DNA of 64,000 bases from Devosia naphthalenivorans (GTDB lineage Bacteria; Pseudomonadota; Alphaproteobacteria; Rhizobiales; Devosiaceae). The DNA lies in NCBI RefSeq assembly GCF_003056355.1, contig NZ_PYVW01000010.1, forward strand, positions 1-64,000, read 5' to 3'. The number at the start of each line of letters is the position of its first letter. Position 1 is the first letter of the stretch. A program made the translations under genes and the position numbers. Shown here one piece after another: positions 26,582 to 35,333 of this stretch. The notes beneath the pieces were generated by a model. The model ran no database searches. It saw nothing but the letters and a program-made list of their open reading frames with translations, and was not told the DNA's origin.

Positions 26582-27601
26582 ATGACGACGGATACGACCA
26601 TGACCGAGAACCTGATGAGCTCCCTCGGGCTCGACCGCCCGGAGAGCGGCGACGATGCCGTCGTTCCCTTTACCCTGGATAAGCTCGACACCCGCGGTCG
26701 CAGCGTGCGCCTGGGCGATGCGCTCGACACCATCCTGTCACGCCACAACTATCCCGCGCCGGTCGCTCGCCTGCTGGGCGAAGCTGTGGTTCTGGCCGCG
26801 CTGATCGGCTCGTCCCTCAAGTTCGAGGGCCGCTTCATCATGCAGACCCAGACCGATGGCCCGGTAAATCTGCTGGTGGTGGATTTCGACGCCCCCGATG
26901 GCCTGCGCGGCTATGCCCGCTTTGACCATGATGCCCTGGTCAAGGCCGCCGAGGAAGGCAAGACCCGCCCGGGCGAACTGCTGGGCAAGGGTCATCTGGC
27001 CATGACCATCGACCAGGGTCCCAACACCGAACGCTACCAGGGCATTGTTGCGCTGGAAGGCGATTCGCTTGAGGAAGTGGCGCATACCTATTTCATGCAG
27101 TCCGAGCAGATCCCGACCCAGGTGCGCCTGGCTGTCGCCGAGTTCACCAGGAAGGGCGATCATCGCCCCCATTGGCGTGCCGGTGGCGTGCTGATCCAGC
27201 ATCTGCCCGAACACGGCATGTCGCACATGGCGGACCTGCCGGGCGACGGCAATTTCGACAACCCCGAAACGGCTGACCCGCATTTCTCCGAAGCCGACGG
27301 CTGGACCGAAGCCAAGACCCTGCTGGCGACGCTGGACGATCTGGAACTGGCCGATCCCGACCTGACCTCGGAGCGCCTGCTGTTCCGGCTCTACCACGAA
27401 ACCGGCGTGCGCGTGTTCACGCCCCTGCCAATGGTGGAACGCTGCATGTGTTCGGCGGACCGCATCGAGGACCTGCTGGCCACCAGTTTCACCGCCGAAG
27501 ATCGCCAGGAAATGGCAGTCGACGGGGAAATCGAAGTGGTGTGCGAATTCTGTTCGACCGCTTACCGCTTTAATCCGCACCAGTTCGACGCGAGCAACTA
27601 G
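26582..27601 (+). CDS. hslO: Hsp33 redox-regulated chaperone
   Basis: A 339-residue holdase chaperone activated by oxidative unfolding. The N-terminal core (LGEAVVLAALIGSSLKFEGRFIMQTQTDGPV near residue 62-92) is typical. The C-terminal zinc switch is present as ERCMCSADRI (CxC) and VVCEFCSTAY (CxxC). Both motifs are intact, so redox control is expected. It is slightly longer than E. coli Hsp33 (292) because of an N-terminal extension common in alphaproteobacteria. ATG 26600 is an alternative start. A strong terminator follows. Confidence 0.95.
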   Translation: MTTDTTMTENLMSSLGLDRPESGDDAVVPFTLDKLDTRGRSVRLGDALDTILSRHNYPAPVARLLGEAVVLAALIGSSLKFEGRFIMQTQTDGPVNLLVVDFDAPDGLRGYARFDHDALVKAAEEGKTRPGELLGKGHLAMTIDQGPNTERYQGIVALEGDSLEEVAHTYFMQSEQIPTQVRLAVAEFTRKGDHRPHWRAGGVLIQHLPEHGMSHMADLPGDGNFDNPETADPHFSEADGWTEAKTLLATLDDLELADPDLTSERLLFRLYHETGVRVFTPLPMVERCMCSADRIEDLLATSFTAEDRQEMAVDGEIEVVCEFCSTAYRFNPHQFDASN

Positions 27602-27620
27602 AGCCGCTGTTCCAGTCTTG

Positions 27621-27647
27621 AAAGCCGCCCTCAAGGGGCGGCTTTTT
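27621..27647 (+). terminator. Rho-independent terminator after hslO
   Basis: A 10-bp stem AAAGCCGCCC / GGGCGGCTTT with a 5-base loop and a T-tract, 20 bases after the hslO stop. Confidence 0.93.
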
Positions 27648-28083
27648 GCCGTTCTGGGTTAACCATAGTAAATCAAACGCTTGCACAATGATGAGAATTT
27701 AGTCAGTATTTATTCGTAAGTATCCAGGCGGGGGCTTCTGGATGCCGAGTCTTCGTGTAGGCGCATGTAATGAGTTTCTGGCGTGCGTCTGGCGCGAAGA
27801 TAACGGCCGCGGCAGTTCGATCTGCTGGCTATTCCGTTCCCTGCTGTTTTTCATCATCACAAACTTGCTGCAGGCAACTTTCTTCGGAAGGTCGTGGGAG
27901 CATTCCTGCGTCGCACCTTCGCATGGGGCCGATAGGACGCATGACGACCTATCGACGCGATGGGCGGCGGCATCTTCCGACGTCTGCAGCCTTTTCTTCA
28001 CGGGCCAAACTGGCCCAGCGCAGCACAGCTGAGGCACGCCATCCGAGCATCTCGGGTGCTGGCTTGCGGCGCCGGCCTTAGAC
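27648..28083. other. 436-base intergenic region before the glycosyltransferase gene
   Basis: The first 70 bases are AT-rich (ATTTAGTCAGTATTTATTCG) and likely contain the promoter. The remainder has overlapping open frames on both strands (for example 27770-28081 and 27742-28032), none with recognisable motifs. A long 5' leader is possible. Confidence 0.45.
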
Positions 28084-29940
28084 GTGTCGGACGCAAGCGC
28101 GCTCATTCAGGCCGTTGTGGCGGAATACTGCCCCGATGCAGCAAGCGCCACGCGGCTGCTGGATACGGCACTCGAGCTGGAAGTAGATCCGCTCGGCTAT
28201 TGCGCGGCACGCCTGCAGATGGGCGAGGCGCAGGTGATGGAGCGGGCAGCCGAATGGGCAGGGCTGGATTTCGCACAAATTATCCCGGCAGCTTTCGAGC
28301 GTGCGATATCGCCCGATCGGCTGGAGGCCATTGCCAGCACCAAGCTCGTCAGTGTTGAAACTGCTGAGCGGCGCTGGATCTATACCGCGCCGGAATTCCT
28401 TGACGTGCTCCGGCTAAAAGACCAGAAATTCCAGTCAGGATCGCGCCCGATCCTGGTCACGAAGGCGACCCTGCAGGATTATCTGGCGCGCTGCTCGAGC
28501 ATGGCCCTGACCCATTCCGCCCGGCAGACGCTGACCCGTAAATGGCCCTTTGCCACCGCTCAGCTCACGCTCACCAAGCAAGCGCGCTACGGCTTTATCG
28601 CCCTGCTGGTCTTGCTGCTGTCGCTGGTGCTGGCGGCGCCCTACCTGGCGCAAGGCTGGCTGCTGCCGCTCGCCATTTGCGTTCTGATCGGGCCTTCGCT
28701 GATCCGTCTTGCGGCCTTGCGTACACCGCTGAAGCGCCAACGCCGTCCCCGCCGACCGCCCGATGCGGAACTGCCCATCTATTCGGTGCTGATCCCTCTG
28801 CGGGACGAGCAGGCCATGGTGCCGCAATTGTTTGCCGCCATGGCACGCATCGACTATCCACCAGAGCGGCTCGATATCAAGTTCGTCGTTGAAACCCGCT
28901 CCCCCGGCACGATTGCGGCGGTCGAGGAGCGGCTTGGTGACGCCCGCTTCTCCATCGTGCGGGTCGTCGACGCCAAGCCCTATACCAAGCCCAAGGCGAT
29001 CAACTATGCGCTGCCTCTGTGCCGTGGCGAGTTCGTCGTCGTCTTCGATGCCGAGGACATTCCCGATCCCGACCAGCTCTGGAAAGCCGCGTTGCGGTTC
29101 CAGCAAGAGCCCGAAATGGCATGCCTGCAGGCGCGCCTCGTGATCGCCAACGGCCACACCAATTGGTTGGCGGCGCTATTTGCAGGCGAATATGCCGGCC
29201 TCTTCGGCGTGCTGTTGCCGGCGCTGGCAAATTGGCAATTGCCCATGCCTCTGGGCGGTACCTCCAACCATTTCCGTATCTCCGCGCTGCGCCGGATTGG
29301 TGGCTGGGACGCCTACAACGTCACCGAAGACGCCGATATCGGCATGCGCCTGGCTCGGCTGCGCATGGACGTCGATACGCTGGATTCCCGCACCCGCGAA
29401 GCTGCACCAACGCGCCTGCGCCCTTGGCTGGGCCAGCGGACACGCTGGATGAAGGGCTGGATGCAGACCTTTATCGTCCACAATCTGCGCCCGCGCACGC
29501 TGGTTCGCGAGATGGGATGGCGGGCGGCGCTTGGCTTCGAAGTGCTGGTGCTAGGCCTCATCACCTCGCCCATCCTTTTCCTGGGGTTTATCGTCGTCAC
29601 CGCGTTTGAAGCTCTTCGCGGCCTGCCGCCCTGGACGGATTGGGTCGGCTGGGCTGCCCTATATGGCGGGTTCCTGGCGCTGGGGCTCGGCAGCGCCTTC
29701 GCCGTCACTATCCTTGGCCTGCGCCGCGCCAATCGGCCCGATCTCGTCTGGGTGCAACTGCTATTGCCGGTTTATTGGGCGCTGATCGGCATCGCCACCA
29801 TCCGCGCTGCGGTGGAACTGGCCCGACAGCCCTTCCACTGGTTCAAGTCGCCGCATAGTCCGTATGAATTGCCGCCCGAGCCCGCCAAACAAGCGGCAAC
29901 GCTGTGGCAAAAGCAACTGGGCGAAGAGCCGGCGGAATAG
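28084..29940 (+). CDS. Membrane glycosyltransferase family 2 with GspE-like N-terminal domain
   Basis: A 618-residue protein in three parts. Residues 1-145 resemble the N-terminal domain of GspE/MshE proteins. Then come two hydrophobic segments near 165-205. The GT2 catalytic domain has YSVLIPLRDEQ near 234, VVFDAEDIPDP near 320, the TEDADIG acceptor Asp near 418, and QRTRWMKGW near 453, the Q/RxxRW signature of processive polysaccharide synthases. At least three C-terminal membrane segments follow. It likely makes or modifies a surface polysaccharide at the inner membrane. The GTG start has a poor ribosome-binding site, so the N-terminus is provisional. Confidence 0.83.
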   Translation: MSDASALIQAVVAEYCPDAASATRLLDTALELEVDPLGYCAARLQMGEAQVMERAAEWAGLDFAQIIPAAFERAISPDRLEAIASTKLVSVETAERRWIYTAPEFLDVLRLKDQKFQSGSRPILVTKATLQDYLARCSSMALTHSARQTLTRKWPFATAQLTLTKQARYGFIALLVLLLSLVLAAPYLAQGWLLPLAICVLIGPSLIRLAALRTPLKRQRRPRRPPDAELPIYSVLIPLRDEQAMVPQLFAAMARIDYPPERLDIKFVVETRSPGTIAAVEERLGDARFSIVRVVDAKPYTKPKAINYALPLCRGEFVVVFDAEDIPDPDQLWKAALRFQQEPEMACLQARLVIANGHTNWLAALFAGEYAGLFGVLLPALANWQLPMPLGGTSNHFRISALRRIGGWDAYNVTEDADIGMRLARLRMDVDTLDSRTREAAPTRLRPWLGQRTRWMKGWMQTFIVHNLRPRTLVREMGWRAALGFEVLVLGLITSPILFLGFIVVTAFEALRGLPPWTDWVGWAALYGGFLALGLGSAFAVTILGLRRANRPDLVWVQLLLPVYWALIGIATIRAAVELARQPFHWFKSPHSPYELPPEPAKQAATLWQKQLGEEPAE

Positions 29941-29944
29941 CGGG

Positions 29945-32014
29945 CTACTTGCTCCACATGCCGCGCATCTGCGCTGTGATGTCCATGCGTGCCGGGGCAG
30001 GGGAGAGCCCTTCGATATAGGCGGGCTTGACCGGTGGCCACAGGATGTCTTCGAACAGCGGCACCATGGTGCGTGGAATGAAGCGCGAGCGCTGCGCATA
30101 AAGATGCCGGTCCCCATGTCGTGACTGTTGTGTCACAAAGAAGCGCTGCGGCACGATGAGGTTCAGCTCGTCACGCGCCCGCGTCATCGCCACATAAAGC
30201 AGGCGCCGTTCCTCATCGAGCTCATGGGCGGTGCCGGTGCCCAGATCGGACGGCATGCAGCCATCCACCACGTTGAGGACATGGACCGCCTTCCACTCCT
30301 GCCCCTTGGCGGAGTGAACGGTCGAAAGAACCAGATAATCCTCGTCCAGCAGCGGCACGCCGGACTGGTCGGACGTCGCATCGGGCGGATCAAGCGTCAA
30401 CTCCGTCAGGAACCGTTCGCGGCTCGGATAGCCTGCAGCGATCTGCTCCAACTGCAGAATATCGGCCTGCCGCACCATGGCATCCTCATAGGCATGCTCC
30501 ATCAGCGGTTCATACCAGAGACGGGCATAGCCCAGTTCCGAGGGCCAGCCTGCGTCACGCCGGGCGAGCTTGCCAACCAGTTCCACAAGCCCAGCCCAGC
30601 CATCGCCAACGCGCGGCGGCGTCGGAACCTCGCTCAGCGCCCAAACCGGATCAGGCCCGGTGGCCACGGCGTCAAGCACCTTGCCGGCAGAAGCGGGGCC
30701 AATGCCGGGCAGCAATTGCAGCACGCGGAACCCCGCCACCCGGTCTCGCGGGTTTTCCACCCAGCGCAGAATGGCGAGCAAATCCTTGATGTGGGCAGCA
30801 TCGAGGAATTTGAGCCCCCCAAACTTGACGAACGGAATGTTGCGCCGCGTCAGCTCGATCTCGAGCGGCCCCGAATGGCTGGAGGTTCGGAACAACACGG
30901 CCTGTTGCTTGAGCGGCGTGCCACCCTCTCGCGCTTCGAGCACCTTATGGATGACATAGCGCGCCTGGTCGGCCTCGTCGCGCACTGTCACCAGCAGCGG
31001 CTTGGCGTCAGATTGCCGCTCCGTCCAGAGGTTCTTGGTGAAGCGCTCGCTGGCGAGATCGATCACCGCATTGGCAGCCTCTAGGATCGGTTGGGTCGAG
31101 CGGTAATTGCGATCGAGCGTAATGATCTCTGCCGGCGGCGTAAATGCCTGCGGGAAGTCGAGGATATTACGGACCGTTGCAGCGCGAAACGAATAGATCG
31201 ATTGCGCATCATCGCCCACCACCGTCAGTCCATGACCTTGTGGCTTCAGCGCCAGCAGAACCGAGGATTGAAGCTTGTTGGTGTCCTGGTACTCATCCAC
31301 CAGCACATGATCGAACCGCGCGGACACATCCGCCGCCACGCCCGGGTCAGCCATCATGCCGGCCCAATAGAGCAGCAGATCATCATAATCGAGCACGTTC
31401 TGCGCCTGCTTGGCTTCCACATAGGCGGCAAAGAGCGTCCGCAATTCGCCCGGCCACATGGCGCACCAGGGGAAAGTATTCTTGAGGATGTCTTCCAGAT
31501 CGCCCTGCGCGTTGACCACGCGCGAATAAATCGCAAGGCACGTTCCCTTGGTCGGAAACCGGCTCTGGGCTTCAGATAGGCCAAGTTCGTGCCGCAAGAG
31601 GTTCATCAGATCGGCCGAGTCTTCCCGGTCGTGAATGGTGAAGGCCTGATCGAGCCCGATCTGGGTGGCATGTTCGCGCAGCAATCGCGCGCCGATGCCG
31701 TGAAAGGTCCCCGCCCAATGCAGCGCATCCACGACTGCGCCCGAACTCGTGCCCATCACCTGGGCGGCGATGCGCTCGACGCGGCGGCTCATCTCGCTTG
31801 CCGCGCGGCGCGAAAAGGTCATCAGCAGGATACGGCGCGGATCGGCGCCATTGACGATAAGGTGCGCCACGCGATGAGCAAGCGTATTGGTCTTGCCCGA
31901 CCCCGCCCCGGCGATCACCAGCAATGGCCCAGGTTGGCTCTGGCCCACGCCATGCTCCACGGCGCGGCGCTGCTCGGTATTGAGCTTGTCGAGATAATTG
32001 AGGCTGGCGAGCAA
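29945..32014 (-). CDS. UvrD/PcrA-family ATP-dependent DNA helicase
   Basis: A 689-residue superfamily-1A 3'-5' helicase. Q-motif LNTEQRRAVEH near 10, Walker A VIAGAGSGKT at 33-42, motif II VDEYQDTNKLQ near 238, motif III GDDAQSIYSFR near 263, motif IV LDRNYRS near 298, motif V STVHSAKGQEWKAV near 562 and motif VI VAMTRARDEL near 605. The TTG start at 32014 is forced: a TGA stop lies nine codons upstream and AGGAA precedes it. It is shorter than canonical UvrD (720) and may be a second, accessory helicase. It is convergent with the glycosyltransferase gene. Confidence 0.93.
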   Translation of the reverse strand: MLASLNYLDKLNTEQRRAVEHGVGQSQPGPLLVIAGAGSGKTNTLAHRVAHLIVNGADPRRILLMTFSRRAASEMSRRVERIAAQVMGTSSGAVVDALHWAGTFHGIGARLLREHATQIGLDQAFTIHDREDSADLMNLLRHELGLSEAQSRFPTKGTCLAIYSRVVNAQGDLEDILKNTFPWCAMWPGELRTLFAAYVEAKQAQNVLDYDDLLLYWAGMMADPGVAADVSARFDHVLVDEYQDTNKLQSSVLLALKPQGHGLTVVGDDAQSIYSFRAATVRNILDFPQAFTPPAEIITLDRNYRSTQPILEAANAVIDLASERFTKNLWTERQSDAKPLLVTVRDEADQARYVIHKVLEAREGGTPLKQQAVLFRTSSHSGPLEIELTRRNIPFVKFGGLKFLDAAHIKDLLAILRWVENPRDRVAGFRVLQLLPGIGPASAGKVLDAVATGPDPVWALSEVPTPPRVGDGWAGLVELVGKLARRDAGWPSELGYARLWYEPLMEHAYEDAMVRQADILQLEQIAAGYPSRERFLTELTLDPPDATSDQSGVPLLDEDYLVLSTVHSAKGQEWKAVHVLNVVDGCMPSDLGTGTAHELDEERRLLYVAMTRARDELNLIVPQRFFVTQQSRHGDRHLYAQRSRFIPRTMVPLFEDILWPPVKPAYIEGLSPAPARMDITAQMRGMWSK

Positions 32015-32195
32015 CGAATCGGTTCCTGAGCGGTCGCGTCAGGCAACTCTATTCTGGTTTTGTTCGCAACCCGTGAAGCATCACGTTTCCGGTTCGGCAT
32101 GGCTGCCGCGCCGGATGGGCCCTTGTGCGGGCAGGGCATGGATGCTTTTAGGGGCGCATCTCCTTTTCGCCCGCTCTCTCAGGTTGCCCCCTCAT

Positions 32196-33818
32196 ATGAT
32201 CCGCCTTGAATCCATCGGTAAGCAAAACGGCAAGCAGATTGTCTTCATCGAAGCATCGGCCGCTTTGCAGAAGGGCGAAAAAGTCGGCCTGGTTGGCCCC
32301 AATGGGGCCGGCAAGACTACGCTCTTCCGCATGATCACTGGCGAGGAAGCTCCCGACGAAGGTCAGGTCTCCGTCGATCGCGGCGTCACCATCGGTTATT
32401 TCAGCCAGGATGTGGGCGAGATGGCTGGCCGTAGTGTGGTGGCGGAAGTCATGGATGGTGCTGGCCCGGTCAGCGAACTGATGCGGGAAATGGCCGAACT
32501 CGAAGCCGCCATGGGCGACCCCGATCGTGCAGACGAGATGGACGAGATCATCAACCGCTATGGCGAGGTGCAGGGGCGATTCGAGGAACTGGACGGCTAT
32601 TCGCTCGACGGCCGCGCCCGCGAAGTGCTCGATGGCCTGGGCTTCAGCCAGACGACGATGGATGGCGATGTCGGCGCGCTCTCGGGCGGCTGGAAGATGC
32701 GCGTGGCGCTTGCTCGTATCCTGCTGATGCGGCCCGACGTGCTGTTGCTCGACGAGCCCAGCAACCATCTGGATCTTGAAAGCCTGATCTGGCTCGAAGC
32801 CTTCCTCAAGAACTATTCCGGCGCCCTGCTGATGACCTCGCACGATCGCGAGTTCATGAACCGCATCATCAACAAGATCATCGAGATCGATGCCGGCACG
32901 CTGACCAGCTATACCGGCGACTACGAATTCTATCAGCAGCAACGCGCCATTGCCGACAAGAACCAGCAGGCACAATTCGAGCGCCAGCAGGCCATGCTTG
33001 CCAAGGAACTGGACTTCATTGCCCGCTTTAAGGCGCGTGCCTCCCACGCCGCGCAGGTGCAGAGCCGGGTCAAGAAGCTCGACAAGATCGACCGCGTCGA
33101 GCCACCCAAGCGCCGTCAGGTCGTGGAATTCGAATTCCGCGCGCCGCCCCGTTCGGGCGAGGACGTCGTGGTCATGAAAAACGTGCACAAGAGCTATGGC
33201 GAGCGCACCATCTATCAGGGGCTGGATTTCCAGGTCCGTCGCCGCGAACGCTGGTGCATCATGGGCATCAATGGCGCCGGTAAGTCCACCCTGCTCAAGC
33301 TGGTGGCCGGCGAGTCAAAGCCCGATGACGGCTCCGTCGCGCGCGGCCCCAGCGTCAAGATGGGCTATTTCGCCCAGCATGCCATGGACGTCCTCGATGG
33401 TGACCGCACCGTGTTCGAGCAATTGCAGGATAGCTTCCCCCAGGCCGGGCAGGCGCCCCTGCGCGCTCTTGCCGGATGCTTCGGCTTTTCGGGCGACGAG
33501 ATCGAGAAGAAATGCCGGGTGCTGTCGGGTGGCGAAAAGGCGCGGCTGGTGATGGCGATCATGCTGTTCGATCCACCGAACTTCCTGGTGCTGGACGAAC
33601 CCACCAACCACCTCGATATCGCCACCAAGGAAATGCTGATTTCCGCGCTCTCGCAATACGAAGGCACGATGCTCTTCGTCAGCCACGACCGCCATTTCCT
33701 GGCCGCGCTTTCCAATCGCGTGCTGGAGCTGACGCCCCAAGGCGTGCACGCCTATGGCGGCGGCTACACCGAATATGTGCAAAGCACTGGCCAGGAAGCG
33801 CCGGGTCTGCGGAGTTAG
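32196..33818 (+). CDS. ABC-F family ATPase
   Basis: A 540-residue soluble protein with two ABC ATPase domains and no membrane segments. Walker A GPNGAGKTT near 37 and GINGAGKST near 353; signatures LSGGWKMRVALAR near 162 and LSGGEKARLVMA near 440; Walker B VLLLDEPSNHLD and FLVLDEPTNHLD, both with catalytic Glu. The charged linker between them (about residues 235-310) holds the ribosome-contacting P-site tether. ABC-F proteins act on stalled or initiating ribosomes. Closest in layout to the YheS/Uup group. ATG 32196 begins the conserved MIRLESI. Confidence 0.93.
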   Translation: MIRLESIGKQNGKQIVFIEASAALQKGEKVGLVGPNGAGKTTLFRMITGEEAPDEGQVSVDRGVTIGYFSQDVGEMAGRSVVAEVMDGAGPVSELMREMAELEAAMGDPDRADEMDEIINRYGEVQGRFEELDGYSLDGRAREVLDGLGFSQTTMDGDVGALSGGWKMRVALARILLMRPDVLLLDEPSNHLDLESLIWLEAFLKNYSGALLMTSHDREFMNRIINKIIEIDAGTLTSYTGDYEFYQQQRAIADKNQQAQFERQQAMLAKELDFIARFKARASHAAQVQSRVKKLDKIDRVEPPKRRQVVEFEFRAPPRSGEDVVVMKNVHKSYGERTIYQGLDFQVRRRERWCIMGINGAGKSTLLKLVAGESKPDDGSVARGPSVKMGYFAQHAMDVLDGDRTVFEQLQDSFPQAGQAPLRALAGCFGFSGDEIEKKCRVLSGGEKARLVMAIMLFDPPNFLVLDEPTNHLDIATKEMLISALSQYEGTMLFVSHDRHFLAALSNRVLELTPQGVHAYGGGYTEYVQSTGQEAPGLRS

Positions 33819-33845
33819 GTAGCAGGCTTCGTCGGGCTCTGGACT

Positions 33846-34883
33846 TTACACCGGAAACTGCACCCCGACCTGTGTGCCCGGCAGCTTGTTGGCATAGCTC
33901 ACCGTGGCGCCCAGGCTGGCGGCCATGGCCTTGACAATGCGGCTGCCCAGCCCGGTGCCCTTGGGGGCGCCAGTTCCATCCCAGCCGATGCCATCGTCCT
34001 CGACCACGAGGCTGATGCTCTGACCCTCCGCCCGGCTGAGATCGATGCGGATCTCCCCGATCTGGCCCTCTGCATAGGCGTATTTGAGCGCGTTGGTGAC
34101 CAGTTCGGTAACGATCACGCCCACTGAAGCAGCCTTCTCGGTCGGGATGGCCACACTTTGCACGCTCACGATGATCCTTGTGGTCGCCTGTTTGGCCTGC
34201 ATGGTCGTCTCTAGTTCGGCCGCGAGGCTTTGCAGGTAATCGCCCAGATTGACTGACCGAACATCGTCCGTGGTGTAGAGGTGCCGGTGCACCTCCGCTA
34301 TGGCCTGAATGCGCGCCTGTGTCTCCGCCAGCGCGCTCTTGGCCTCCTCGTTCTTGATCGCATTTGCCTGCAAGCCGACCAGTGCCGATACCATGGCAAG
34401 GCTGTTGGCGACCCGGTGATTGACTTCGCCCAGCATCACCTCGGCCCGCTCGCGCGCTTCGCGCATCTCCTGCTCGGCCTGCGCCTTGGCACGGTTAAGC
34501 GAAAGCATTTCGACCGCATGCTCGACTGCGGTCACCAGAAGTTCGATGAAATCATCATCGACGGTTTTCAGGACATAGTCGTCGGCGCCAGCCTTGAGGG
34601 CGGCCACCGCCACCGCAGTTTCGACGCTCCCCGTGACATAGACCACGGCCGGCCGATCCGCGATGTCCTCCATCTGCGCCAGCACATGGAGGCCCGTTCC
34701 CGTGGGCAGATAGTGGTCCAGCGCCACCACGTCGATGCCGCCCTTGCCGATACGCGCCAGTCCGTCTTCGCCATTTTCCGCGTGTTCAAACAGGAAGCCG
34801 CGCCGCTCCATGCCTTTCTGCACGAGGCGTGCCAAGCCTGGATCGTCGTCGATGTAGAGCACGCGAGGGGCGCGATTGAGCAT
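33846..34883 (-). CDS. Response regulator-histidine kinase hybrid (HisKA_2 type)
   Basis: A 345-residue cytosolic protein. N-terminal receiver domain: VLYIDDDPG at 8-16, phospho-acceptor Asp in VVALDHYLP near 56, Thr and Lys in YVTGS and YVLKT. A helix (about 120-145) leads to a HisKA_2 dimerisation domain with the phospho-His in MLGEVNHRVANSLAMV near 155, then a HATPase with ELVTNALKYAY near 260 and VEDDGIGWDG/KGTGLGSRIV. It is last in a three-gene signalling operon, and three bases separate it from the response regulator gene. The receiver is probably phosphorylated by the upstream CHASE3 kinase, making a relay. Confidence 0.9.
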   Translation of the reverse strand: MLNRAPRVLYIDDDPGLARLVQKGMERRGFLFEHAENGEDGLARIGKGGIDVVALDHYLPTGTGLHVLAQMEDIADRPAVVYVTGSVETAVAVAALKAGADDYVLKTVDDDFIELLVTAVEHAVEMLSLNRAKAQAEQEMREARERAEVMLGEVNHRVANSLAMVSALVGLQANAIKNEEAKSALAETQARIQAIAEVHRHLYTTDDVRSVNLGDYLQSLAAELETTMQAKQATTRIIVSVQSVAIPTEKAASVGVIVTELVTNALKYAYAEGQIGEIRIDLSRAEGQSISLVVEDDGIGWDGTGAPKGTGLGSRIVKAMAASLGATVSYANKLPGTQVGVQFPV

Positions 34884-34886
34884 GGA

Positions 34887-35333
34887 TTATTCGGTTTCCG
34901 GAACCTGCATGACCGAAAAGAACAGGCCGAGCTGGCGGATCGCATTAGCGAACCCGTCATAGTCAACCGGCTTGGTTATGTAGACATTGGCGCCCAGATC
35001 ATAGCAGCGCTGGATTTCGCGCTGGTCATCGGTGGTGGTTAGCACCACGACAGGCGAACGGCGGGTGTGCTCGTTGCCCTTGACCTTCTCCAGAATGTCC
35101 ACGCCCGTCATGTCGGGCAGGTTGAGATCGAGCAGCACCAGCAATTGCCGGCCCTTGTTGCTCTCGCCCGTGCCGTCGGGCCCCATCAGGAAGGCCAGCG
35201 CATCGGTGCCATTGGTGAAGGGGATGATCTGGTTGCTCACCCCGGCGCGGCGGATGTTCTTCTCGATGAGGCGTGCATGGCCTTCATCGTCCTCGATCAT
35301 GATGATGGTAACCGGCTTGCCGTCATTACTCAT
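34887..35333 (-). CDS. Stand-alone response regulator (Rcp1-like)
   Basis: A 148-residue single receiver domain without an output domain. Acidic pair IEDDEGHARL near 13, phospho-Asp in VLLDLNLPDMTG near 68, Thr in VVLTTTDDQRE near 97 and Lys in VYITKPVDY near 117. The form resembles Rcp1-type regulators that pair with phytochrome-like or CHASE kinases. Its ATG overlaps the stop of the CHASE3 kinase gene by 4 bases (ATGA), so translation is coupled. It likely passes phosphate between the two kinases. Confidence 0.93.
   Translation of the reverse strand: MSNDGKPVTIIMIEDDEGHARLIEKNIRRAGVSNQIIPFTNGTDALAFLMGPDGTGESNKGRQLLVLLDLNLPDMTGVDILEKVKGNEHTRRSPVVVLTTTDDQREIQRCYDLGANVYITKPVDYDGFANAIRQLGLFFSVMQVPETE

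Noticed and set aside
27770-28081. 103-codon frame directly upstream of the glycosyltransferase
   Set aside because: Arg/Ser-rich composition, no ribosome-binding site and no recognisable family; possible but not supportable.
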